From Oasisia sp. SBJ-2009 (lineage: Eukaryota > Annelida > Polychaeta > Sabellida > Siboglinidae), in NCBI GenBank assembly GCA_964017155.1, contig OZ024857.1, forward strand, positions 15,628,915-15,692,914: a stretch of DNA of 64,000 bases, written 5' to 3'. Shown in pieces: positions 50,691 to 61,582 of this stretch. The position numbers were made by a program, and so were the translations under genes. Each line of letters begins with the position of its first letter. The stretch's first letter is position 1. The notes under the pieces were generated by a model. The model ran no database searches and was not told the DNA's origin. It saw only the letters and a list, made by a program, of their open reading frames with translations.

Positions 50691-51229
50691 TTTCTTTTTC
50701 ATTCATGACAAATTTATTACCTAACATAGACAGCCTTGCTCCGTCGCTTCACAAGGTGCAATAAACTTGGCCGCCCCCAAAGTTGCTCGTCAAAATTAAT
50801 AAAAAATGAACTCCCTACAGCTCCCACCACCCTATCCAATCACCGAGTCTCTTCTCTTCTTACTTGGCGCCACCATTGTTTAAGTCTTTGCCTTCACGTA
50901 ACTCAATATTTATCAGTTTTGTGAGCTGGTATCATATTTTATTTAAACAAAGTTATGGTTTTTCTTTTTCTGCAATATAATGGGTTATTTTCAGACCACT
51001 TTTCAGTTGTATTTTTCTATTATTAGCCGTTTTTCGACTTCGCCCTTTCAATTTTAATGTAATTGTAATGGCAGGCCATTCGACGAACACGCCATCGTCT
51101 ACACTAGATCTCATACGCGACGGCGATAATCATCCGAACAAGTGTCTCTTGTCACGGTATTACAATGTTGTGAAGACACTCGTGTAGGTACTAGGTATGT
51201 GCTTGGCTAATATGTGTTTGCACCTGGCA

Positions 51230-51460
51230 GTAAACAATGCACACAGTGCTTCTACAAATGGGTCTAGATGGTCATTTTATGCTCATGTCTGCTTTCTGCC
51301 AGAAGTGGATCATCCTCTGGATGGATGTCCGAGTTTACGTAGACAGCTGCATCGTGATCAGTAATCCCTGGTATTGGTTTGCATCTGTTTTTTCGAGGAA
51401 TGGTCGATTTGTGAGGAGGACATCTGGGGTGAGATACATTTGAGACAGGTCCAGCAAGGA
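51230..51460 (-). pseudogene. LINE endonuclease fragment
   Basis: The minus strand gives VLLTNRPFLEKTDAN and, after a frameshift, PGITDHDAAVYVNSDIHPED. This is the terminal part of a LINE apurinic-type endonuclease (TNRP ... GISDHDAV motif). No RT is attached. Confidence 0.72.
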
Positions 51461-51504
51461 GAACATAGCCAGAAATTATATTACTATTGGGCCTAGTTGT
51501 GTAC

Positions 51505-52085
51505 TTCTGTCACCTGTTCTTGCTTACCTCTGCCCTGTCTATTGGACATGTCCAGGGGCTCATTATCACCAGGATGTGATTGTTTTGTGAGTAGTTCAAA
51601 GCAGCTATTGTATTTACTTTGACATTGCCCACAGGGTTTCTGTTTTGACACCTACTAAAAAGGCAAGTTTTTTATATAGCGCAGTATCCAGTCCTCAGGA
51701 CCGTTCAAAGCACTTTACACTTTACTTCCCTGACAGACCTGTTCACTCAGATGCCATCTCAGCTTCTCTGGGAAGCATCCAGCCATATGCTACAATTAAT
51801 GCTCAAAGGCTGCTCGTACGCATATCGTACTCATTTATACAGCTGTGTGAACTGGAGCAAGGTAGAGTGGAAAAAACTTACCCAAGGTTTTAACACCGCA
51901 GTACAGGATTCGAACTCGTAGTCGAGAGTCCGAAGCTCTACGCCTGAGCCATTGCGCTCTACATTGTTACTGTCCTGACTAGTGGACTAGCTGGAGGTTG
52001 GATTAACACTTCTGTGTCTTCTCTGGTCAAACTCCCATTGTTGTTTTAACCACCCTAACACTTGTCTCATTAGTACTCTGAGTAT
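51505..52085. repeat. Repeat family R, copy 2, split by a SINE
   Basis: 51505-51656 and 51962-52085 together align end to end with 50398-50690. The break falls between CACCTACT and CATTGTTA, with 305 bp inserted. Confidence 0.85.
51657..51961 (-). mobile_element. tRNA-derived SINE with LINE-like 3' tail
   Basis: On the minus strand the head reads TAGAGCGCAATGGCTCAGGC, then a B-box-like GAGTTCGAATCCTG (plus 51904-51917), matching Pol III internal promoter A and B boxes. The body is unique, and the 3' part ends AAGTGCTTTGAACGG ... ACTGCGCTATATAAAAAAC and an A/T run. The GCGCTATATAA tail is shared with the LINE 3' end at about 26170, as expected if that LINE lineage mobilises the SINE. Its boundaries are set by comparison with repeat R copy 1. 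Target duplication is at most a few bases. Confidence 0.85.
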
Positions 52086-52106
52086 TTACTATGATACTTA
52101 GTCTAA

Positions 52107-52320
52107 AGGCCCTACGCGGGCTGGAAATCTGAGCCCGCAGCCCGCCCCGCACATTACAATTCAGGCCGCCCTGCATATTGTGCACCTCCTGGCCCGCAGC
52201 CCGCCCCGCAGTAACTTGGCCCGCGACTAGCCCGCACCTCTAATTTTGGCACACCCTGGCCCGCAGCCCACCCAGCAGTTCGGCCCACAGTAATTGATCA
52301 CAGCTCAGCCCGCAACATAT
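52107..52320. repeat. GC-rich subterminal repeats (CCCGCAGCCCGCCC) at the 3' side of the hAT gene
   Basis: At least five CCCGCAGCCC/GGCCCGC-type units occur in an otherwise AT-rich region. They lie between the transposase stop codon and repeat R. Arrays of short repeats near the ends are known in hAT elements as transposase-binding sites. The exact terminus and its partner end could not be found. Confidence 0.55.
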
Positions 52321-52445
52321 AACAGATTGAACAGATACCATTGTATAATTAAACATAACTAATATTTATTGATATCACAGTTTACTACACTACATGTAGA
52401 CAAAAAACTAGACAAGCAGTGTGCATGCAAGCATACATTGTCAAT

Positions 52446-55400
52446 TCAGTGGCGGTTGTTGTTGATCAACAACATGTCATTAACGCTTGATGTGCTCAAA
52501 GCAGCACGGCGCTGTGACACAACCTGGCCTGCCACGCTGAAGTGTCGCTCCGATGTAGCACTTGTGGCCATGACACACAGGTTGTCTTTGGTGAGCCTGG
52601 CCACCTTGGGGAGTTTGCCGCTGTTGGCCTTCCACCAGGGCAAGGGATCTGAAACAATTGAACGTAACAGTTCTATACAAATTGTAGGTAGTTAATAACT
52701 AGTTATTACTGAATAGTGATACAACTAAACTGGTGCAGATTTTCATCGTGCATATTGCATAATGCACAAAACTGCATATCGCACACTACTACTACATAAT
52801 ATGCAAATTAGGCACATAGCCACTAATTAGCCAATAGCCACATACATTATGCAATGCAATCTTTATATTTGAATACGTAACAAGTTTGTACAGATACTTT
52901 TAGGTAGTACTTGTTAGGTACTTATTGTACTACTTAACTATTAATATCTAGTAAAAGGTATTCAGTTATAAAAAATTACATGGAATGCAATGAGCAACTA
53001 TAGTTAAGACTTTTTATGTGGGACAATGCTCCTTGTTTATAAGGAATCATGACTCGTTTGCTGTGTGTGACAAAGCATATATGTGTTTGTAAAAGAGCTT
53101 GTATTCAGCCAAACATATACACTGTATACACATAATAACACAATCCACATAATTCATAAAAATCCAGATACAATGTAAATGGTGTGTATTATGCCAAATA
53201 ATTATAATACCAAAGTAAACCTAAACAGCAAAGGTGGGTGAAAGCAACCACCACATATAGATACGTGTTGAAACAACGGGAAAGCATCACAGCGGCCCAA
53301 AACCCCTGGTAAAAATAAGAGATTATAATTTTTATTCTCCAACATATCAAACAAATATCACACACACAGGTGTAGCTGGAGCAGGTGGGTGGGAACCTCA
53401 AACATAGCTGCCAATGCTATGAACACTAAATATATCGAAGAGCAGTAACCGCTAAAAGTATTGAGACAAAATTAGACAAATTACAAGTAGCATAAAACTC
53501 AATAACGAATGTCAATATGTGGTTACCTGTGTCTTCGTAAATTCGAACTGGAACAGTGCTGCTGCCTTTTATACCATTAGCTTATCACGTGGGAAGTCAT
53601 GTGACCCTGACTAGGTCACTGGAATTACCGTAAATGTTAGTCTAGGTTTGGAGCAATGCCCACATAAAAGGCATTTTACTTGCATCATAATGTCGTATTT
53701 TTATTTTGTGAAATTACATTGACATTGAAGACGTTAAATCAAATTAATGCTTAAGTTAAGTTGAATATACCTTGAGTGACCTGCCCAACACTCATGGTTT
53801 GGAATACCATGACCTTGTCAACCATTTCAACGGCATCTTCATTATCATCATCGAAATCATCAAAGGCTGTCCTTTGTCTCTTGGCAGAGGGCTCTTCCAC
53901 TGTCTCTGGCCTTTCTTCCTTTGGCAGGGTTGTCAGAAGATTTCCGATGTGCTTCAAGGTCTCGTTCTTTTGGCCTTCTGGCAGCACCTTCATGCTGCGC
54001 TGTCTTGGGTTAAAAAACACAGCCATCTGATGTAGAACGTGAGGCTTGTACTTGTCCTAGAACAATTACATTTACCATAAGGGGCACAGGAAAATAATGC
54101 TAACACTACACTATCAAGGGCTGAACAATATTACATTTACTTATCTGTCCTTAGGGATAAAGGTTTACAAAAACATTTGTGTGCAACCAAATTTATTTTA
54201 TTGCATTGTTATGTTAATTGTACTTATCGTATTAAAGCTTTATGATAAGTGCAGACAGGAGTCCTTGAAGACTTTCAGTTGGTCATTGTCAGAGGTACCA
54301 TGTATACAGTGAGGTTTGAGCCTCTGGACCCAGGGTATCACAAGGTGCAGGGCGGGATATTTGCTGGCCTCCAGCTTCGCAGTAGCAATCTTGAACATCT
54401 GCACCAATATATATATATATATATATATATTATATACAGTTATACATATATAAATATATAGATATAATGTGTACAATATGTTCCCACAATATAAATACAT
54501 AATAAAATGTGACGAGGAATTATCGAAACATTTTGCCGAATATTTCCACTTGATTTTGATTTATATTACTTTATATTTTATCAGTCACACTTTTTCTTCA
54601 AATTCTATTTTGTTTAACCAGCAAGCTTCAATTTACAATAACTCCTCACATCAACAAAAGACGACACACAATAAAAATTCTTTCTAACGTACTTTCAGGA
54701 ATTCCGTCAGCTCCTTCAGCAGGCTGATGTCTAGATTGGCTACGCGGCGTAATTCACCAGGGGCGTGCTTTGCCAGGATCTCAGTCACCTCTGTGTGCAT
54801 GTGGAGCATTAACTGCAGCATGTCGTACTTGGAATTCCATCTTTATGAAAAGAATTACAGTTGGTTGTGGTTATAAATGCCTGATGGTGATAAGTAGACC
54901 TGGGGATGCATATATTTTCATGAGTATGCACACAAATATAAGTACATTTATTGAAATATAGCATATCATTCAACACACGTATGTTGCACATTGCACAAGG
55001 GCATTGTTGCAACTGGCTGATGTCAAGTGGGTTGGTCTTCACTCTCTAACATCAAGGACTTTTCCTCTCTAGCTGATTGGCTCTTTATAGACTAGACATT
55101 AGACACCCTTGTGGTTTGATGAAACAAACAGATTTATGGCCTGAATTGCCAGACTCCAATCATTGTTTGATGATCAGGGTCACTCAACAGTATTTTTGAC
55201 TGGGAAATATATCGCCTGATGGTTTCGTGGTCTGGCATTTATTGACCTAACAATAATTTATTCATTTTACCTTGTTTCGCAACATTGTGTCAGTCACTTG
55301 GGGAGTAGATTGGACAGGCCTGTTTTCTTGAAATATCTCACTGCTCCTTTGACGGCATTCAGCAGTGCAGTTACCTAATGGGCAGTCCTTCTTCTCATCA

Positions 55401-56291
55401 AACATGTTTCGTAGAACATTGTTCAGAACATGCGCAGGGCAGTCGAGGCGCTCCTCATCGCGAAGCACAGATATCATGTTTGATCCACGATCTGAAACAC
55501 ATTAAAATACAAGAGTGGTGAATGGATGAGTGTGGAAAGCTGGAATCCAGCATTCCCATCTCTGCCAGCTGCTACAGTGACTTGGTTTCAAGAAATATGA
55601 TATGATGCTTCCTTGTAATGTGGAAAGTACAAACTTTGTTTCCTTGCACAGCAGAACAAATTACATAAAAACACTTTGTGATTAATTGTTATATGTTTAA
55701 AAAAAACGACCTAACAGAATTATGCTATAAGCCATTACTCATGAAACTGTGTCTAGCTCCACAGTACCTGTTGTAAACACAACACTGCCAGCAGTGGCCT
55801 CTTCAATTTCTGAAGTCTCCAGGGTAGCAACTGTAGCACCTCGCACATTGTCCCCTGTATTCTTTTTAGCTGCGTCGAACTCGTTGGTGCACAGCACTCT
55901 GCTCTGCAACTCCCACTCAGTGCTGATCCAGTGTGCTGTGATGGTTAAATAGCTTATTTTTTAATCATCAGTCCAAATGTCACTTGTAAATGAGACCCTA
56001 CCTCTGGCGAGTGCACCATTCAGGCTGGCCTGGACTTGCCCCCTCACCATGATGGCACGATCATGGACTCTGACTGTCGTTGGATGCGGATGCAAGTCAC
56101 TTGCACTTAGTGGCTCACTCGACCTGTGCTGCATGTCGAGCAGGACTTGCACCAGGCCCTGAAATCCCTCCCCACTCACACCATTGAATGGGCGTATGTC
56201 ATTACAGATTAATTTAACACATGCTGCTGTGACAGCATTCTTGTCAGCCCTGCCAACAAGCTTCTTCAGTTTTGCCAGTGAAACATGTCAC
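52446..56291 (-). pseudogene. Multi-exon hAT-family transposase, recently inactivated
   Basis: Exons on the minus strand: 56291-55768, 55492-55271, 54840-54693, 54398 to about 54240, 54056-53771, 52648-52446. Three joins keep phase with GT-AG ends: FTT-D-RGSNMI, LTEFLK-MFKIAT, and QVTQ-D-PLPWW. Motifs in order: VSGEGFQGLVQVLL; RVSFTSDIWTDD; TAHWISTEWELQSRVL; DRGSNMISVLRDE and CPAHVLNNVL; WNSKYDMLQL; LEASKYPALHLVIPWVQRL; MAVFFNPRQRSMK; and the C-terminal hAT dimerisation block DNLCVMATSATSERHFSVAG. Defects are a TAA right after SDIWTDD (about 55950), a TGA at the 5' edge of the first exon, no clear donor after 54240, and an apparently missing segment between exons 2 and 3. A BED zinc finger exon was not found. 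The 5' side is occupied by SINE and LINE sequence. Confidence 0.85.
52700..53765 (-). other. Last intron of the hAT relic
   Basis: Bounded by GT at 53770-53769 and AG at 52650-52649 on the minus strand. It is AT-rich with no nested element recognised. Confidence 0.6.
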
Positions 56292-56349
56292 CTGTAATGT
56301 TAAGATAACGTTATTCATAATAATACTAAGTACTAGATCCCCAGAATTA

Positions 56350-56470
56350 ATACCTACTCCACTACAATTGGCCTGACTGGTGGACAGGATACACTGCAGC
56401 ACAGGATTCAAATCTGGGTACTCATAGTCAAGAGTCCGAAGCTCTATCCCTGAGCCATTGTGCTCTACAA
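56350..56470 (-). mobile_element. Partial SINE head joined to a piece of repeat R
   Basis: The minus-strand tRNA-like head (GTAGAGCACAATGGCTCAGG ... B box GGATTCAAATC on plus) matches the SINE at 51890-51961 with substitutions. Next to it (about 56353-56393) is CTACTCCACTACAATTGGCC, related to repeat R. The SINE body and tail are missing. Confidence 0.65.
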
Positions 56471-56699
56471 AATGTGGTAGTGGACCCATGGCCACAGAAT
56501 TTAATGTATTTAGCTGGATAGTGATTTATCTCCCATCACCCTTTCTGTTAGAAATGGTGGGGAGATCACAATGAGGACTATGGAGCTTAGGCTGTAATTA
56601 TCCTTGGGGGGGGACTGATGATGCCTTCCCCGGTTGTCACCATCAGGGGAATTGTGTTGTGCCACCCATGAGTATCGTCCCAGTTATTCTCTTGTGTCT

Positions 56700-57960
56700 T
56701 TTATTTCCTGCGGTAATCTGTCTGGCCTCGATTATCCATCTCTGTAGCCAGATCATCAAAGGTTTTAATCAGCTGGGTCTCACAGGATCATTGCTTACAG
56801 AATCTGTGATGTGCATCCGTTATAATGTTGTGTCACTAACGTGGCAGTTGATCTCCGCTTTCATGATATGCTCCAGCAGCCTGCAGCCGATGGAGGTGAG
56901 TGATATGGGGTGGTAGTTTGTGGCAAGGTTGTGATCTCCTTCTTTGAAAACAGGCTGGACTAGGGTATGCCTCCAGGTCTTGGGGACTTGGCAGGTGTGC
57001 AGTGATTTGGTGAAGAGAAGGTGAGAGCTGGAGCAATCCCTTCTGCTACCATTTGAAGAAGATGGCAGGGACCAGATGCTTCTCGTGGGTTGCCTTTTTT
57101 AGAAGTTTGAATACCCCAATTTTGCTGACGTGGATCTCTGGCATTCTTGGATATAGTCTAGCTTCTGGATCAGGCAAGTTGTTGTCTTCAGTGGTAAAAA
57201 CTTAGCAGAAGGGTTCATTCGGTGTGTTTGCTTTGGGCTAGCTGTCATCTGTAGTTAGTCCATTAGTCCAAGAATGACTTCTCATCTAGTGGGTTCTTAA
57301 TTGGTTTGCTTGGTGGAGTCCAAGGTCTTTGACCTTATCCAGGAACAGGCGGTTTTCAGTCCTGTGATATCTGTCCTTGCTGTGCTTTGTTCCTTGTATG
57401 TTGTTTGTCTCCCAGTCAATGTCAAGAAGGTTTAGATCACCTCCAGTCCAGATGATGTTGTTTTCTTTGGGAGAACTAGTGTCTCGGACCTTCATCAAGT
57501 AAGCCGTCTGGTTTTCGGTGGTTGCCGATGGTGGTCAATACAAGGAGGCTACTATGAGACTCTCATTCCTCTTCTCCACCTGTATCTGTACAGTGACAGA
57601 CTCAGTCTCAGAGGTCGAGGTTGTTGGATTTCATGACAAGGTTTTCTTGGTTGGACAGCCAGTTCAGCCTGTCCTTTCGAAAGACGTTGTAATTTGCTGG
57701 GAATACTTCAGCATCAGTCACGTCCAGTCTAAGCCACATTTCTGATCCTAGGATTATATCTGGATTTGTGGCTTGGAGCAGGTCCCAAAATTCTGCCTAA
57801 TTTGGTCTCAGGCTCTGGAAGTTGATTACCAATGTCCTTAGTGTTTGGTTTGCCTTTACTTGTGCTGTGGTCACGCTGGCGGAAGACGAGTCGCTGGGAA
57901 GGGTGCTGAGTGAGAAGTTCAATTTATGTTGACGAAAGCCATATACATGGTGATTTTGGA
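56700..57960 (-). pseudogene. LINE endonuclease-RT fragment
   Basis: Minus strand: LRTLVINFQSLRPN (start of endonuclease, about 57850), AEFWDLLQATNPDIILGSE, VQIQVEKRNESLIVASLY, TGGDLNLLDIDWETN (catalytic Asn/Asp motif, about 57440). Then the RT entrance MVAEGIAPALTF, CQVPKTWRHTLVQPVFKEGD and NYHPISLTSIGCRLLEHIMK (about 56960-56840), and finally SCETQLIKTFDDLA (about 56760). The palm with the catalytic Asp motifs is absent. A few stops and frameshifts break the frame. The order and sequence resemble CR1/Poseidon-like LINEs. Confidence 0.85.
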
Positions 57961-58259
57961 GAGAAAATATGAAATTAACATATTTTACAGGCAGTCCTAT
58001 CTGAAACAATGTGCAGAAATTTTGTTTAATTTCATCCACACATTTATTTTTTGGATACATTTAAAAAGTGCACCCTACTTCACCGAGCATCAAAACAGTA
58101 AGCAGGTGACAGTTTCAAAATGCCTAATCTGGCACATCTCCACACTGCACAAAGTTTCTTGTGTGCCATATATGAATAAATTACCCAATTTGCCAGAGAG
58201 CCCAATATGTGTGTTGTAAAAAATATCACATACAACCTGTTGTTATGTTGCAGTTAGAG

Positions 58260-58690
58260 TTATGCTGATTGTTTTCCCTTTTCCCTATTAAACAACTGTA
58301 AACATACATGATACATGACCTTAAAGTGTGAATTCTTCAAAGGCCAGATGTCTTAATGAGTTCAATTGGAAAGTAATACACAAGGCAATTATAAGGCACT
58401 AAATACCTGTGCCTGACTGAGTAGAGATCAAGTCTGAAAACAGCACCTGCTGTGTTCTGGATCTTTGGTGTGATTCCCTGTAGTTACTCTACCAAGGTGT
58501 CTTTAGTACCTCATCTTGGCCTCTTCCCATGTGTCTAATTAGCTAAAATGATAGATTAGTCACCCTGCTGTACTGTGATTGGTCCATTTTGAATCCATTC
58601 ACTGTCATCTTCTGAACGGTTTTCACCATCATCTCCTGAAGGAACGGATTCTTCATAAATGCCCTTGAAACATACACACAGTTTTCAGTT
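58260..58690 (-). other. Mostly featureless; one acidic open segment
   Basis: Minus strand about 58665-58560 reads GIYEESVPSGDDGENRSEDD and onward to ITVQQGD before a stop. It resembles the acidic linker of transposases or other nuclear proteins, but no family can be named. It could belong with the hAT-like fragment just upstream (58700-58880). Confidence 0.25.
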
Positions 58691-58699
58691 TTATTTCAC

Positions 58700-58880
58700 G
58701 ACACCTTTATATTTCTGGTTAATTTGCTGGAGTCTTTGATTCCTTTCTTCACTGCCAGATGCAGTAAATGACAAACACAGCCTGCCAGATGAATGTCCAC
58801 AACTTGTCTCTGCACAAATGAAATCACTCCCTTGCGAATTTAGCCAAGATGTTATTAGGCGAGCCCCAACCTCTTCTAAC
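58700..58880 (-). pseudogene. Second hAT-like transposase fragment
   Basis: The minus strand reads GVISFVQRQVVDIHLAGCVC and HLLHLAVKKGIKDSSK. The Gly-Cys-x-Cys-His-Leu-x-His pattern is typical of the mid-region of some hAT-like (ZBED/DUF4371-type) transposases. It is about 55 residues with no flanking domain. It abuts the truncated 3' end of a LINE. Confidence 0.42.
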
Positions 58881-58929
58881 CAAGTATCGGCCATATTCAA
58901 CTTTGTACAAAGTGAATCCAAGTATTTTA

Positions 58930-59720
58930 TACTGTGGCTGTGTCTTTGCCGTCCTAACACTGTCCGGCAGTCCATTCCACAGAGCGGCTGCTGCTACGGC
59001 AAAACGGCGATCACCGTGAGTGACTGTCTGCGATGCAGGTAGTGTCAGCAGTGGCAAAGACGCAGACCTCAGTCGGCGATTGGGTTGACGACGTGACAGT
59101 AGTTCCGCGAGGTAACACGGTGCTTGTTCATGCATAACCGAATAAACAAACATAAGCACTTTGTATGTCGGGCGCACACAAATTGGTAGCCAGTGCAGAT
59201 GTTGCAGCACTGGCGTGATGTGGTCGTACTTTCTAGTGCGGCCGACGAGCCGGGCAGCGCAGTTTTGCACACGTTGCAAACGCTGCAGCGTTGTCTGCGG
59301 AAGGCCGTATAGCAGTGCATTCGCGTAGTCGAGGCATGCAGTGACAAGCGCGTGTACTAGGGTTTTGCACGCTTTATCAGTGATGCTTGACCGGATTTGT
59401 CCGATGTTGCGGATCTGGTGATAGCAAGACTTTGCTATCTGAGCAACCTGCGCTTGCATAGTGAGTCCACTGTCGAGTATGACTCCAAGGTTTCGTACAG
59501 AAGGTTTAGGTACAACTCGATGTCCATCAATTGTCACGGAAATGTTACAAGGCAAATCGTTTTGTTTTGTTTTTGTTAAGAAGATGACTGCCTCTGACTT
59601 CTCAGTGTTCAACTTAAGTTGGTTCTTTCCATACCAGTCAGTCACCTCCGTCAAACATTGTTCGATCTTTGTAATGGCTTCTGTGATTGGCTGGTTATGT
59701 TTCACTGCCATATAATAATG
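58930..59720 (-). pseudogene. LINE RT C-terminal fragment, frame still open
   Basis: A 5'-truncated copy, starting just after the catalytic YADD region: MAVKHNQPITEAITKIEQCL, WYGKNQLKLNTEKSEAVIF, VRNLGVILDSGLTMQAQV, CKTLVHALVTACLDYANALL, NCAARLVGRTRKYDHITPVL, HWLPICVRPTYKV and AALWNGLPDSVRTAKT. The frame is open for about 260 codons, so this copy is younger than most LINEs here. The expected FKxxLKTxLF ending is missing; after SVRTAKT the sequence turns into unrelated (hAT-like) DNA. Confidence 0.87.
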
Positions 59721-59950
59721 GTAATGGGAGCCTGCTGTGCTTTGCTCGGTTTATGGAGCGAGAGATAGCAAGAAACACGTGGGTGGAAAATGGCAATGCC
59801 CTTTAATTACACAAGTAAAGAGAAGACATAGTATATAAGACTATGAGCATTGCCGTTGGCCTAGATAAATAAAGCAAATCCCCTTAAAAGCATATAGATG
59901 TCATGTTTGTCATTGGGGATTGCACGAAAAATTATCTAAGCAACTAGCTA

Positions 59951-59998
59951 CCTAAGCAAAATAAATGTGGGGGCCAGACACCACCTAACAACCCCCAC
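59951..59998. repeat. Hairpin TGTGGGGG ... CCCCCACA
   Basis: 8-bp perfect arms with about 20 bases between. It lies between an AATAAA-containing stretch and a 100-bp repeat cluster. The function is unknown. Confidence 0.5.
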
Positions 59999-60039
59999 AC
60001 AACAGCCAGTCCAGGAGACCGACTTTAACGCATACATGG

Positions 60040-60300
60040 ATGTGGAACATTTCAACACCAACCTGGGCCGACCACCTGTGCACGCCCAACAAAATGTATG
60101 GTCTCCAACAGCCTGTGCATGCATGCCGGCTTGAAAACGGAAAAGGGTGTGGCATACACATCATCACCCTGGACCGACTACAATGCACGCCCAACAAAAA
60201 ACGCGTGGTCTACAACAGCCAGTTCAAGCAGACAAGTGCAAAGCAGATATGTGTGTGGAACACAACAACAGCACCACGTGCCGACCACATGTGCAACCCA
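60040..60300 (+). repeat. Three diverged ~100-bp tandem units
   Basis: Words repeated at about 100-bp spacing: GTGGAAC/GTGGCAT/GTGGAAC, GGCCGACCACCTGTGCACGC / GACCGACTACAATGCACGCC / GCCGACCACATGTGCAACCC, and TCTCCAACAGCC/TCTACAACAGCC. One frame is open across all units and would encode repeated Ala-Asp-His-x-Cys-x-Pro words, but there is no other sign of coding. Confidence 0.6.
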
Positions 60301-60599
60301 ATGTTTACAAGTTAGTGGGTGCTGTGAGCAAAATGTATTTAATCCCTGCTGGATTAAATCCATATCTTAATAATTGTGATAACCAATATAGTTCTCCCAT
60401 GTTTTGATGTTATGTTGCATGAGATAACAGAAGCTCCTTTAAAGGTGTCATGTTTCTTGCACGATCAACAGGAGCCTATTGCAAGAGTCCCCAAACCAAT
60501 GTTGCTTATCATATCAGATATCCCTCAAGTCATCTACTCTCTCAAGATATGAACTTTTGCAAAGACATCATTCTTAATAAAGCTGCATCGAGTAGGTCT

Positions 60600-60900
60600 G
60601 TAATGTTCACAAGTTGCAGTTCTTGTTGTATTACCCCACGACTACTTCCTCTATGTACCTTCATAGAAGAAGCGCTTTGGAATCTTCGGCATGATGCGCA
60701 AAAATGTGCGATTTGTTATTGTGCCATAGCATGCCGATCTTACATAAAGTGAGGAGCGTGCACATGTATTCTGCTGACATTGCAATTTTGCAAGATAATT
60801 AGCCGGCAAGCCATGCAGCAAGGAGTTGCAGTAATCTACTCTTGATGTTACTAAGGCATGGACAAGTGTCTTCGTTGCATCTGTGGTGAAATACTATTGG
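60600..60900 (-). pseudogene. LINE RT C-terminal fragment
   Basis: Minus strand: DATKTLVHALVTSRVDYCNS, LLHGLPANYLAKLQ, QQNTCARSS, then degraded. It is the same protein region as 59380-59230 but from a different, more diverged copy. Confidence 0.75.
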
Positions 60901-60999
60901 ATTCTCCCAACATTTCTCAGGTGGTAGTATCCTGTTCAACATACTGAATATACATGCTGACTCATACAATTAATTAAGTGTGATGACTTGGCATTAACT

Positions 61000-61580
61000 A
61001 CTGAAGCCAACACATTAAGATGTTTTTCACTGTACCAGTTGTCTGAGGCAAAACACCTAAGAGCAAGTGGAATAAAGTTACGAATCTCCATCAGAGAGTG
61101 ATAAATTAATACATTTCCTTAAAATACTTCAGTCAGTTTCACATGCTAATTCACCTTTTATGTTCTTCCAAGAGTTAAATCTAAGGCAAAGTCCCAATGA
61201 TTTCACATCACAGCAGGCCCATTAGTTGAACTTTACCATGTAACCTTCACACCTGCCTGTAGTCAGGATGTCCAGAATCTCTGCACAGGCATCATCTTGT
61301 GGCAGGAAGTTTAGAGTCAGTGGCTCATCACACACCTTTGTTCCATTGAATTCTACAAGAAACTACGTCTGCATAGAAGACAGTTGAAGGACATTTCAAA
61401 GATGCAAACTCTGTTCATGATTGATTATTGTATTTCCCTTTGAGTATGAATGTATGTGTTGGGTGCTGCCATCCTCCTGGTTGAAAAATCATTGTTTTTA
61501 TTTGCTTCTTACTCATTAGAATATATAGGTACTAATTTTTGTCAATACATTATGGAGAACGATTCCATGAAATGTCATAA
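61000..61580 (-). other. Unassigned stretch with one open segment
   Basis: Minus strand about 61375-61235 reads FLVEFNGTKVCDEPLTLNFL and onward to CEGYMVKFN. It may be an eroded exon downstream of the P-type transposase relic, but I cannot place it in any family. Confidence 0.25.
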
Positions 61581-61582
61581 TA

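Noticed and set aside
51069..51187. ATGGCAGGCC-started 39-codon ORF ending at a GTAG
   Set aside because: It might be a first exon with a donor, but no partner exon or homology is visible, and the next 300 bp are a LINE fragment.
51890..51961. Apparent tRNA gene (A and B boxes)
   Set aside because: It cannot form a full cloverleaf with an acceptor stem by eye, continues into a SINE body, and has a diverged partner at 56400. Called a SINE head instead.
59720..60000. Possible LTR (TATA-like, AATAAA, hairpin)
   Set aside because: No second LTR copy, no TG...CA ends, no primer-binding site and no target duplication could be found.
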